A stretch of DNA of 20,302 nucleotides, from contig JANQKO010000084.1 in NCBI GenBank assembly GCA_028281075.1, positions 1 to 20,302 on the forward strand, read 5' to 3'. The first letter of the stretch is position 1. Every line of letters begins with the position of its first letter. A program made the translations under genes and the position numbers. This document shows positions 14,081 to 20,302 of the stretch, one piece after another. Origin of the DNA: Alphaproteobacteria bacterium (GTDB lineage Bacteria > Pseudomonadota > Alphaproteobacteria > GCA-2731375). The notes beneath the pieces were generated by a model. That model worked only from the letters and a program-made list of their open reading frames with translations. It searched no databases and had not been told where the DNA came from.

Positions 14081-15283
14081 TCAGCCGTCGTAGCGGCCGA
14101 CGATGGAGATCGACGAGACGTTCTGGTGCGGGAAGCCGCCCAGATTGTGCGTCATGCCGTGCACCGGGTTGTCGAGCTGGCGGTCGCCGGCGCGGCCCAG
14201 GATCTGGCTGTACATCTCGTACAGCATGCGCAGGCCCGAGGCGCCGATCGGATGGCCGAAGCATTTCAGGCCGCCGTCGATCTGGCAGGGGATCTGGCCG
14301 TCGGCGTCGTAGAAGCCGTCCAGCACGTCGCGCCAGGCCTTGCCCTCGTCCGAGAGATAGAGGTCTTCCATGGTCACGAGCTCGGTGATCGAGAAGCAGT
14401 CATGGCATTCGAACATGCTGATCTCGTCGCGCGGCTTCTCGATGCCGGCCTCCTTGTAGGCCCGCTCGGCGGCCTTGCGCGTGGTCATGAAATAGCTGCC
14501 GTCCCAGGAATTGTGGCTGGCCTCGACGCCGTTCGAGACCGCGAGCTGCAGCGCCTTCACGGTGACGAGATCGGTCTTGCCCAGGCTGCGGGCGATCTCG
14601 GGCGTGGTGACGATGGCCGCCGCGGCGCCGTCCGAGACGCCGCAGCAGTCGAACAGGCCGAGCGGCTCGGCGATCATTGGCGCGTTCAGGACCGTGTCGA
14701 TGTCGATTTCCTTGCGCAGGTGCGCGCGCGGGTTCTTGGCGCCGTTGGCATGGCTCTTGACCGAGATCTGCGCCATGGCCCGCTTCAGCTCGCCGGCATC
14801 GACGCCGTGCTTCTCGCGGTAGGCGCTGGCGAGCTGGGCGAAGCTGCCGGGCGCCGACGCATTGGCCCAGTACATGGACTGCAGGACGCCGCGGTTGCGC
14901 TGCGGCAGGCCGCCATAGCCGGTGTCTTTCAGCTTCTCGACGCCGGCGGCGAGCGCGATATCGGCCGCGCCCGAGGCGACGGCATAGACCGCGCCGCGGA
15001 ACGACTCGGTGCCGCTGGCGCAGTAGTTCTCGACCCGGGTCACCGGGATGTAGGGCAGGCGCAGCGCCACCGACAGCGGCACGCCGGACTTGCCGACATG
15101 CGCTTCCTCGATGGCGGTCGAGAACCAGGCCGCGTCGATCCGGCTGGTCTCGATGCCGGCGTCCTCGAGGCACTCCTCGTAGGCCTCGACGATCAGGTCC
15201 TCGGCCTCCATGTCCCAGCGCTCGCCGAACTTCGAGCAGCCCATGCCGAGAATGGCGACCTTATCCTTGATACCGCTTGCCAT
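14081..15283 (-). CDS. SCP-x-type thiolase (acetyl-CoA acyltransferase family, non-decarboxylating)
   Basis: This 400-residue protein is a thiolase-superfamily enzyme of the lipid-transfer (SCP-x) type. The nucleophile is Cys88 in VENYCASGTES. Other active-site elements are His294 in ECHDCFS, His344 in CFGHPIGASGLRM, and the late HNLGG loop that replaces the Cys-containing CxG of classical thiolases. It would condense or cleave acyl-CoA in the cytosol. A good ribosome site (AGGAGA) precedes ATG 15283. It lies downstream of the HMG-CoA-synthase-like/OB-fold gene, separated by the five-copy 13-bp tandem repeat. Thiolase, HMG-CoA-synthase and DUF35/OB-fold proteins are known to form one complex in archaea, so a similar joint complex is plausible here. 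The substrate is unknown. Confidence 0.85.
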   Translation of the reverse strand: MASGIKDKVAILGMGCSKFGERWDMEAEDLIVEAYEECLEDAGIETSRIDAAWFSTAIEEAHVGKSGVPLSVALRLPYIPVTRVENYCASGTESFRGAVYAVASGAADIALAAGVEKLKDTGYGGLPQRNRGVLQSMYWANASAPGSFAQLASAYREKHGVDAGELKRAMAQISVKSHANGAKNPRAHLRKEIDIDTVLNAPMIAEPLGLFDCCGVSDGAAAAIVTTPEIARSLGKTDLVTVKALQLAVSNGVEASHNSWDGSYFMTTRKAAERAYKEAGIEKPRDEISMFECHDCFSITELVTMEDLYLSDEGKAWRDVLDGFYDADGQIPCQIDGGLKCFGHPIGASGLRMLYEMYSQILGRAGDRQLDNPVHGMTHNLGGFPHQNVSSISIVGRYDG

Positions 15284-15323
15284 GATGTCTCTCTCCTAAT
15301 CGCTGGCGCCTGTCGGCACGCCT

Positions 15324-15388
15324 GTCTTGAGGTCTCGTCTTGAGGTCTCGTCTTGAGGTCTCGTCTTGAGGTCTCGTCTTGAGGTCTC
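15324..15388. repeat. Five exact tandem copies of a 13-bp unit (minisatellite)
   Basis: The unit GTCTTGAGGTCTC is repeated five times without a mismatch. It lies between the stop codon of the HMG-CoA-synthase-like gene and the start of the thiolase gene, in the transcribed spacer of a two-gene unit. The unit length is not a multiple of three, and no gene reads through it. Perfect identity suggests recent expansion by slippage. Confidence 0.95.
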
Positions 15389-15399
15389 TGGGGTCGGAT

Positions 15400-16854
15400 C
15401 TACTGGCGGGTATGGTCCGGCGCGGCCTTCCAGAAGTATTTGGTGAAGCCGCGCTGATCGTCGTGCTCCTTGATGCGGAAGACCATGCGCATCGGCATGC
15501 CGACGTCGACGCCGCCGACGTCCACGTCGGTCAAGTCTGACATAAGCCGGCCGCCCTCTTCAAACACCACCATGCCGAAATGCTGCGGCGGGTCGGGGGT
15601 GTAGGTCAGGTTGTCGGCGGTCCAGCTCTGGATCTTGGCCGGGATGTTGGCGAAGGGGTGATCCTCCTGGGTGCGGAAGGCGCCGCAGTTCGGATTCACG
15701 CAGACGTTCGATTTCGGATACTGCACCGTGCCGCAGCGGCTGCACTTGCCGCCGACGAAGCCGGTCAGCATCTCCTTCTTGCGGTAGAGCGTCGACAGCG
15801 CGGTCTGCTTGTCGAGCTCGGCGCGGATGCCGCGGTCCTGCGTCACCAGGTGGTTGAACGACAGATAGCGGTTGTAGTTGGTCTCTTCCTTGCGGCGGGC
15901 GAGGAAGCCCTTCACGCCCTGGCGGCCGTCCACCCCGGCGAGCGCGTCGGTCGTGCGGAACAGCAGAACGTCGCAGCCCTGGCCCCAGCCGACCAGCAGC
16001 ACGTTCTGGCCGGGACTGGCGTCCTGCAGCGCGTCGACCAGCATGACCAGCGCGTGCGCGGTGCCGCTCTCGCCCATGACGCCGTGCAGGTTGTCGCGCA
16101 CGGCGCCGTCGGGAATGCCGGCCTTCTTGGCGATGCGGCCCGGCACCGGGCGCATCACCGTCGGCATGACGAAGTGATCGATGTCGGCGGCCTTCACGCC
16201 CGTCTTCTCGAACAGGCCGGCCAGCGCGCGCGGCACGATCTTGAAATAGCCCTCGTCGCGGATCCAGCGCTCTTCCCAGTTGTAGTCGAAATCCTCGTTG
16301 CCGCCGCGGTAGTGGTCGACGAAGTCGGTGGCGACCTGGTGCGCGGCGACGAACTCGGCGATGACGCCGTCGCGGCCCAGCGTCAGCGCCGCGGCGCCAT
16401 CGCCATAGAGCAGTTCATGCGTGCCGGACGACTTGGTGCGGCGCTTCTCGGCCGCGACATAGAGCGTCTGGCCGCCCTGGCCGGCGAGCGCGTTCAGCGC
16501 GTTGATCAGGCCCGAGGTGCCGGCCCGCTGCGAGGCGGTGACGTCCATGGTCATCATGTCCTCGCCCAGGTTCAGGGCCGTCGCCAGCACGCCGGCGTTC
16601 TGGCGGTCCTGGAACGGCAGCGTGGTCGAGGCCAGATAGATCGCCTTCAGGTCGGCCGGCGCCGTGCCGGCGAAGCAGTCGCGGCCGGCCTCGACGGCCA
16701 TGGTCAGGCTGTCCTCGTCCCAGTTGCAGATCGACCGCTCGCCCTTGGCCAGACCCCTGATGCCCGGATTGAACCAGGAATTGGCCTCGACGATGGCCTG
16801 GCGGCTGAGTCTGAGACGCGGCACGTAAGCGCCATATGCGGTGATGCCGATCAT
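15400..16854 (-). CDS. HMG-CoA synthase/KAS III-like protein fused to a zinc-ribbon OB-fold (DUF35) domain
   Basis: Residues about 1-310 (484-residue numbering from ATG 16854) have the condensing-enzyme fold: ITAYGAYVPRLRLSR at the start, YLASTTLPFQDRQNAG, LLYGDGAAALTLG, and LHGVMGESGTAHALVML. Residues about 365-475 form a DUF35-type domain with a zinc ribbon (Cys371, Cys374, Cys385, Cys390 in CSRCG...CVNPNCG) and an OB-fold. At the usual catalytic Cys the sequence reads DVTASQRAGTSGL, so Gln109 takes that place in a gapless alignment with FabH-type enzymes. The usual His and Asn positions read Pro231 and Glu262. It may be non-catalytic or perform altered chemistry, perhaps as the partner of the thiolase downstream. 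GTG 16860 is an alternative start; ATG 16854 has better spacing from GGGGA. It is divergent from the arsenic operon. Confidence 0.8.
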   Translation of the reverse strand: MIGITAYGAYVPRLRLSRQAIVEANSWFNPGIRGLAKGERSICNWDEDSLTMAVEAGRDCFAGTAPADLKAIYLASTTLPFQDRQNAGVLATALNLGEDMMTMDVTASQRAGTSGLINALNALAGQGGQTLYVAAEKRRTKSSGTHELLYGDGAAALTLGRDGVIAEFVAAHQVATDFVDHYRGGNEDFDYNWEERWIRDEGYFKIVPRALAGLFEKTGVKAADIDHFVMPTVMRPVPGRIAKKAGIPDGAVRDNLHGVMGESGTAHALVMLVDALQDASPGQNVLLVGWGQGCDVLLFRTTDALAGVDGRQGVKGFLARRKEETNYNRYLSFNHLVTQDRGIRAELDKQTALSTLYRKKEMLTGFVGGKCSRCGTVQYPKSNVCVNPNCGAFRTQEDHPFANIPAKIQSWTADNLTYTPDPPQHFGMVVFEEGGRLMSDLTDVDVGGVDVGMPMRMVFRIKEHDDQRGFTKYFWKAAPDHTRQ

Positions 16855-17048
16855 GGCCACATTTCCCCGTGCGAAATTGTTTTAAGCTTGAAGGATTCCG
16901 TTGGCCTCATCCTTACCACCGGCCCGGAAACAAGGCAACGACGGGGGCGGATTCGCCCGGGCTTGCCCTGGCATTCGGGCGCTGGCGGCGGCGTCGGTGG
17001 CGACTGTCATTCGCACGTCATGGTCGGCCCCTAGTGTGTGACGCATTC

Positions 17049-17076
17049 TTGACAGGGCAAGATATCTCGATATTTT
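17049..17076 (+). promoter_or_regulatory. Promoter of the arsenic operon
   Basis: TTGACA (17049-17054) and TATTTT (17071-17076) are separated by 16 bases, with a perfect -35 box. The predicted transcription start falls at about 17083, essentially at the ATG of arsR, so the mRNA may be leaderless. Confidence 0.6.
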
Positions 17077-17085
17077 TGGAGATAT
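17062..17085. promoter_or_regulatory. ArsR operator overlapping the -10 box and the arsR start codon
   Basis: ATATCTC (17062-17068) and GAGATAT (17079-17085) form a perfect 7-bp inverted repeat with a 10-base centre. A second, shorter palindrome ATATC-TC-GATAT (17062-17073) overlaps the left half. The site covers the -10 box and the first two bases of the ATG, a fitting place for ArsR to block RNA polymerase until arsenite binds. Confidence 0.72.
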
Positions 17086-17413
17086 GGAGAAATCAGACGC
17101 CATCGGCGCGCTCGGCGCGCTGGCCCAGGATACCCGGCTCGACATCTTTCGCCTGCTGGTGCGGGTCGGCACCGACGGCCTGCCGGCCGGACAGATCGGC
17201 GCCCGCTTCGGCCTGCCGTCGGCGACGCTCTCGTTTCACCTCAGCCAGTTGAAGCAGGCCGGCCTGCTGGCCTGCCGGCGCGAGGGCCGGTCGATGATCT
17301 ATGCCGCCCGGTTCGACGCCATGAACGACCTGCTCGCCTACCTGACCGAGAATTGCTGCCAGGGCCGGACGGCCGATTGCCTGGTGCCGGTCTGCGCCCC
17401 GGCCGCGGAATAG
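17084..17413 (+). CDS. arsR: ArsR/SmtB-family arsenite-responsive repressor
   Basis: The 109-residue winged-helix protein has LGALAQDTRLDIFRLLV at the start, the recognition helix LPSATLSFHLSQLKQAGL (about 44-61), and the wing REGRSMIYAARF. The arsenite-sensing Cys residues are not in the DNA-binding helix, as in the E. coli plasmid protein. They sit at the C-terminus: Cys91-Cys92 and Cys99, with Cys104 as an extra. This resembles the Acidithiobacillus ferrooxidans ArsR type. It would repress the operon by binding the inverted repeat over its own start and let go on binding trivalent arsenic. ATG 17084 has no usable ribosome site (GGAG is only two bases away), consistent with leaderless translation. 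The next gene starts 12 bases later. Confidence 0.92.
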   Translation: MEKSDAIGALGALAQDTRLDIFRLLVRVGTDGLPAGQIGARFGLPSATLSFHLSQLKQAGLLACRREGRSMIYAARFDAMNDLLAYLTENCCQGRTADCLVPVCAPAAE

Positions 17414-17425
17414 GAGAGTCCAGCG

Positions 17426-17878
17426 ATGAAACGCCTGCACGTGCATGTGGCCGTCGATGACCTCGCGGCATCGATCCGGTTCTATTCGACGCTGTTCGGC
17501 GCCGAGCCCACCGTGGCCGAGGACGACTACGCCAAGTGGCTGCTCGACGACCCGGCGGTCAATTTCGCCATCTCGGACCGCAGCGGCCGGCGGGGTATCG
17601 ACCATCTCGGCATTCAGGTCGAGACCGCCCGCGAGCTGGCCGACGTGACCGACCGCCTGTCGGCCGCGCGGACCCAGGTCCTGCAGGAAAAGGCCGCCGA
17701 ATGCTGCTACGCCACCGGCGACAAGACCTGGACAGCCGACCCGCAGGGCGTGGCCTGGGAGACCTTCCATACGCATGGCGAGATCCGCGTGTTCGGCAAG
17801 GATACCGGCGCCGCGCGGCGGCTTCGCGACACGCCGTCGGCGGATGCCTGCTGCGACGGCCTGGAAGCCGAACGCTAG
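17426..17878 (+). CDS. arsI: ArsI-type C-As lyase (vicinal oxygen chelate dioxygenase)
   Basis: The 150-residue protein has the glyoxalase/bleomycin-resistance (VOC) fold. Candidate Fe(II) ligands are His5, His60 (GIDHLGIQVE) and Glu112 (VAWETFHT). The vicinal pair Cys93-Cys94 (AAECCYATGDKTW) is the hallmark of ArsI, which binds trivalent organoarsenicals; residue spacing fits the known family. The enzyme cleaves the carbon-arsenic bond of methylarsenite and reduced aromatic arsenicals, yielding inorganic arsenite. A second CC pair (Cys142-Cys143) lies in the flexible tail. Related proteins are sometimes labelled cadmium-induced CadI. Its place right after arsR supports an arsenic role. Ribosome site AGGAGAG precedes the start. 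Confidence 0.88.
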   Translation: MKRLHVHVAVDDLAASIRFYSTLFGAEPTVAEDDYAKWLLDDPAVNFAISDRSGRRGIDHLGIQVETARELADVTDRLSAARTQVLQEKAAECCYATGDKTWTADPQGVAWETFHTHGEIRVFGKDTGAARRLRDTPSADACCDGLEAER

Positions 17879-17907
17879 CACGGCCCGCCGCCCGAGGAGG
17901 CAACCCG

Positions 17908-18417
17908 ATGTCAGCGCGAATTCTCAAGGTCCTGTTCCTGTGCACCGGCAATTCGGCCCGCAGCATCATCGCCGAATCCATCCTGAACCGGCTGGGCCAG
18001 GGCCGGTTCCAGGCCTTCAGCGCCGGCAGCCACCCGGCCGGACAGCTCAACCCCTACACCATCGACATTCTCAAGCAGCTCAACTATCCGACGGACGGCC
18101 TGCGCTCGAAGGACTGGGGCACGTTCGCGCAGCCGGACTCGCCGGAACTCGATTTCGTGTTCACGGTCTGCGACCGGGCGGCGGGCGAGACCTGCCCGGT
18201 CTGGCCGGGTCAGCCGATGACCGCCCATTGGGGCTTTCCCGATCCGGCCGATTTTGACGGCACGGAGGCGGAAACCCGCGCCTTCTTCGCCGATCTCTAC
18301 GGCCAGATCGAGCGCCGGCTGTCGATCTTCGTGAACCTGCCGCTGGACGCGCTCGACCGGCTGGCCCTGCAGCGGCGCCTGACCGAGATGGGCCAGACGC
18401 TGCCGGAATCGGCCTGA
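17908..18417 (+). CDS. arsC: Arsenate reductase, low-molecular-weight phosphatase type
   Basis: The 169-residue protein has the phosphatase-loop C-x5-R motif as FLCTGNSARS (Cys12 to Arg18) and the FPDPADF loop that supplies the general-acid Asp. Two further Cys residues in VCDRAAGETCPVW (Cys88 and Cys96) could act as the redox relay that passes the disulfide on to thioredoxin or glutaredoxin, as in the S. aureus type, though spacing differs by one residue. It reduces arsenate to arsenite in the cytosol. A strong GAGGAGG precedes ATG 17908. In this operon arsenate can either be reduced here or be esterified by the GAPDH and exported by ArsJ. Confidence 0.92.
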   Translation: MSARILKVLFLCTGNSARSIIAESILNRLGQGRFQAFSAGSHPAGQLNPYTIDILKQLNYPTDGLRSKDWGTFAQPDSPELDFVFTVCDRAAGETCPVWPGQPMTAHWGFPDPADFDGTEAETRAFFADLYGQIERRLSIFVNLPLDALDRLALQRRLTEMGQTLPESA

Positions 18418-18434
18418 CGGGCCGCGCCGCCGGG

Positions 18435-19112
18435 ATGGAAACCGTCGACCTGCCACGCCGCCTCGCGGCCGAATGCCTGGGCACCGCCTTCCTGCTGGCG
18501 GGCGTGGTCGGGTCGGGCATCATGGGCGAGACCCTGGCCGGCGGCAACGTCGCCATCGCGCTGCTGGGCAACACGGTCGCGACCGGCGCCATCCTGGTGG
18601 TGCTGATCCTGGTCTTCGGGCCGGTCTCGGGCGCGCATTTCAATCCCGCCGTGACGCTGTCGTTCTTCCTGCGGCGCGCGATCGCGCCGCGCGACGCGCT
18701 GATGTATCTCGGCGCCCAGGTGGTCGGCGGCATGCTGGGCGTGATCGCGGCGCACGTCATGTTCGACGCGCCGCTGCTGGCCGCGTCGGTCAACGCGCGA
18801 ACCGGCTTGCCGCAATGGACGGGCGAGTTCGTGGCCACCTTCGGACTGGTGGCGACGATCCTCGGCTGCCTGCGCACCCGGCCCGAGGCGGTGCCGTTCG
18901 CCGTCGGCCTCTATATCACCGCCGGCTACTGGTTCACCTCGTCGACCTCGTTCGCCAACCCGGCGGTCACGGTCGCCCGCGCCTTCACCGACAGCTTCTC
19001 GGGCATCCGGCCGATGGACGCGCCGGGCTTCATCGTCGCCCAGTTGATCGGCGCCACGGCGGCGACCATGGTCTTCGCCTGGCTGCTGGCGCCCGGCCGC
19101 GCGGACGACTAG
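18435..19112 (+). CDS. aqpS: MIP-family channel (aquaglyceroporin, AqpS-like) of an arsenic operon
   Basis: This 225-residue membrane protein has six predicted helices and the two half-helix motifs of the family, GAHFNPAVTLSFFLR (NPA at 70-72) and SFANPAVTVARAF (NPA at 175-177). The start, with LAAECLGTAFLLAGVVGSGIM, is typical. In Sinorhizobium meliloti a similar channel, AqpS, replaces an arsenite pump and lets arsenite made by ArsC leave down its gradient. The gene's place directly after arsC makes the same role likely. It lacks the long inserts of glycerol facilitators. It starts 17 bases after arsC and ends 3 bases before the GAPDH gene. Confidence 0.87.
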   Translation: METVDLPRRLAAECLGTAFLLAGVVGSGIMGETLAGGNVAIALLGNTVATGAILVVLILVFGPVSGAHFNPAVTLSFFLRRAIAPRDALMYLGAQVVGGMLGVIAAHVMFDAPLLAASVNARTGLPQWTGEFVATFGLVATILGCLRTRPEAVPFAVGLYITAGYWFTSSTSFANPAVTVARAFTDSFSGIRPMDAPGFIVAQLIGATAATMVFAWLLAPGRADD

Positions 19113-19115
19113 CCG

Positions 19116-20180
19116 ATGACGGTGCGCATCGCCATCAACGGCTTTGGCCGCATGGGCCGGCTGGCGCTGCGCGCCGCCTGGGGCTTCGATCCGGCGCGGC
19201 CCGGCACGCGCGACACGCCCGGCGGCTCGTGGGGCGCCGGCGACATCGACATCGTGCAGATCAACGAGCCGCACGGCGACGCCGAGACCTCGGCGCACCT
19301 GCTGGCCTTCGACAGCATTCACGGCCGCTGGCCGGTGGCGGTGTCGGCGGCCGACGGGGAAATCCGGATCGGCGGCAAGCGGGTCGCCCATACGCAAGGG
19401 GCGGCGCCGGACGCGGTCGACTGGCGCGCGGCCGGGATCGACCTGGTGCTGGAATGTTCCGGCGCCTTCCGCACGGCCGCCAGCCTCTCGCCCTATTTCG
19501 CCGCCGGGGTCGCCAAGGTCGTGGTCTCGGCCCCGGTGAAGGCCGATGCGCTGAACATCGTCATGGGCGTGAACGACGGCCTTTACGACCCCGCGGCGCA
19601 TCACATCGTCACCGCGGCCTCCTGCACGACCAACTGCCTCGCGCCCGTGGTCAAGGTGATCCACGAGGGCATCGGCATCCGGCACGGCACGATCACCACC
19701 GTGCATGACGTCACCAATACCCAGGCCGTGATCGACCGGCCGCACAAGGACCTGCGGCGGGCGCGCTCGGCGCTGACCAACCTGATCCCGACGACGACCG
19801 GCTCGGCGACCGCCATCGGCATGATCTTCCCGGAACTGCGCGGCAAGTTGGACGGCGTCGCCATCCGGGTGCCGATCCTGAACGCCTCGCTGACCGATGC
19901 CGTCTTCGAGGTGGCGCGCGAGACCGACGTGGACGAGGTCAACGGCCTGCTGCGCGCGGCGGCGGACGGCCCGCTGAAGGGCATCCTCTGCCACGAGGAC
20001 CGGCCGCTGGTCTCGGCCGACTTCCGCGGCGACACGCATTCGGCGATCGTCGACGCGCTCTCGACCATGGTCACCGGCGGCAGCCAGGTGAAGGTGCTGG
20101 CCTGGTACGACAACGAAATGGGCTATGCCCACCGGCTGTTCGAGCTCGCCGACAAGGTGGCGGCGTCGCTGCCGGGCTGA
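19116..20180 (+). CDS. ArsJ-associated glyceraldehyde-3-phosphate dehydrogenase
   Basis: The 354-residue protein is a full-length GAPDH with the NAD-binding start RIAINGFGRMGRLALRA, catalytic Cys170 in ASCTTNCLAPVVK, the HDVTNTQAVID loop, and the C-terminal WYDNEMGYAHRLFEL. Its position immediately before arsJ marks it as the arsenic-type enzyme. With arsenate in place of phosphate it forms 1-arseno-3-phosphoglycerate, which ArsJ then exports, and the ester falls apart outside. Compared with housekeeping enzymes it has a longer loop after the first helix (about residues 26-45, Pro/Gly-rich). It starts 3 bases after the channel gene; no strong ribosome site is visible, so translation is likely coupled. 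Confidence 0.92.
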   Translation: MTVRIAINGFGRMGRLALRAAWGFDPARPGTRDTPGGSWGAGDIDIVQINEPHGDAETSAHLLAFDSIHGRWPVAVSAADGEIRIGGKRVAHTQGAAPDAVDWRAAGIDLVLECSGAFRTAASLSPYFAAGVAKVVVSAPVKADALNIVMGVNDGLYDPAAHHIVTAASCTTNCLAPVVKVIHEGIGIRHGTITTVHDVTNTQAVIDRPHKDLRRARSALTNLIPTTTGSATAIGMIFPELRGKLDGVAIRVPILNASLTDAVFEVARETDVDEVNGLLRAAADGPLKGILCHEDRPLVSADFRGDTHSAIVDALSTMVTGGSQVKVLAWYDNEMGYAHRLFELADKVAASLPG

Positions 20181-20185
20181 ACGCC

Positions 20186-20302
20186 ATGCTCGATATCCGC
20201 AACTACGCCATCGTCACCGCGGCCTATTGGAGCTTCACGCTCTCGGACGGCGCGCTCAGGATGCTGGTGCTGCTGCACTTCCACAATCTGGGCTACACGC
20301 CG
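20186..20302 (+). CDS. arsJ: ArsJ major-facilitator efflux protein, N-terminal part only
   Basis: The first 39 codons are present before the window ends. They read MLDIRNYAIVTAAYWSFTLS, then DGALRMLVLLHFHNLGYTP, the usual start of ArsJ, including the first membrane helix and the conserved DGALRMLVLLHFH. ArsJ exports 1-arseno-3-phosphoglycerate made by the GAPDH encoded five bases upstream. Nothing suggests a defect in the visible part. Confidence 0.9.
   Translation, partial: MLDIRNYAIVTAAYWSFTLSDGALRMLVLLHFHNLGYTP

Noticed and set aside
15324..15388. CRISPR array
   Set aside because: The 13-bp units are directly adjacent with no spacers, and no cas gene is present.
13991..17034. Two long plus-strand open frames (450 and 484 codons) opposite the thiolase and HMG-CoA-synthase-like genes
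   Set aside because: Both are mirror frames of well-supported genes, one of them running over the terminator.
18297..20132. 611-codon open frame on the minus strand
   Set aside because: It is antisense to the channel and GAPDH genes, which have full-length family matches; the protein is compositionally typical of a shadow frame.

Overview
The window looks like chromosomal DNA of a high-GC alphaproteobacterium, possibly of the Rhodospirillales type. The evidence is the strong G/C third-position bias, the gene families present, and short dispersed palindromic elements of a style common in that class. No rRNA, tRNA, CRISPR or complete insertion sequence is visible.

Left part (1-3400): the 3' end of a peptide-type ABC transporter ATPase is followed by a two-gene unit. 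Its first gene encodes a glutaredoxin-DinB fusion whose first active-site Cys codon is an in-frame TGA at 361-363, giving UxxC instead of CxxC. A strong ribosome binding site, intact coding sequence on both sides and a hairpin just after the TGA point to a selenocysteine protein. An ordinary gene caller would start this gene at about 421 and lose the active site. An isochorismatase-fold amidohydrolase follows. Next come a lower-GC secreted protein of unknown function and a methyltransferase fragment cut off at a small inverted-repeat element.

Middle (3395-9920): an HxlR-type regulator; a truncated haemoglobin that overlaps by 4 bases a PAS/coiled-coil adenylate cyclase (a possible two-protein gas-sensing cyclase); a DUF1186/SEC-C protein; a carboxymuconolactone decarboxylase-like protein; and a Fur-box-controlled iron operon (PepSY reductase-like protein, DUF3649-like and DUF3325-like small membrane proteins, joined by ATGA/TGATG overlaps). 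Convergent gene ends carry elaborate inverted repeats (5721-5783 and 9796-9909).

Right part (9920-20302): a leftward operon of a Gly-rich secreted protein, a CHASE2 adenylate cyclase and a probable Tat-exported M48 protease; a leftward pair of an HMG-CoA-synthase-like/OB-fold fusion and an SCP-x-like thiolase, separated by five exact 13-bp tandem repeats and ended by a clear intrinsic terminator; and a rightward arsenic operon, arsR-arsI-arsC-aquaporin-GAPDH-arsJ (arsJ cut by the window end). The arsenic operon combines C-As bond cleavage, arsenate reduction, an arsenite channel and arsenate efflux as 1-arseno-3-phosphoglycerate. Its operator overlaps the arsR start codon.

The strongest lead for something undescribed is the putative selenoprotein. 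Next are the globin/cyclase pair and the HMG-CoA-synthase-like protein that seems to lack the usual catalytic triad.
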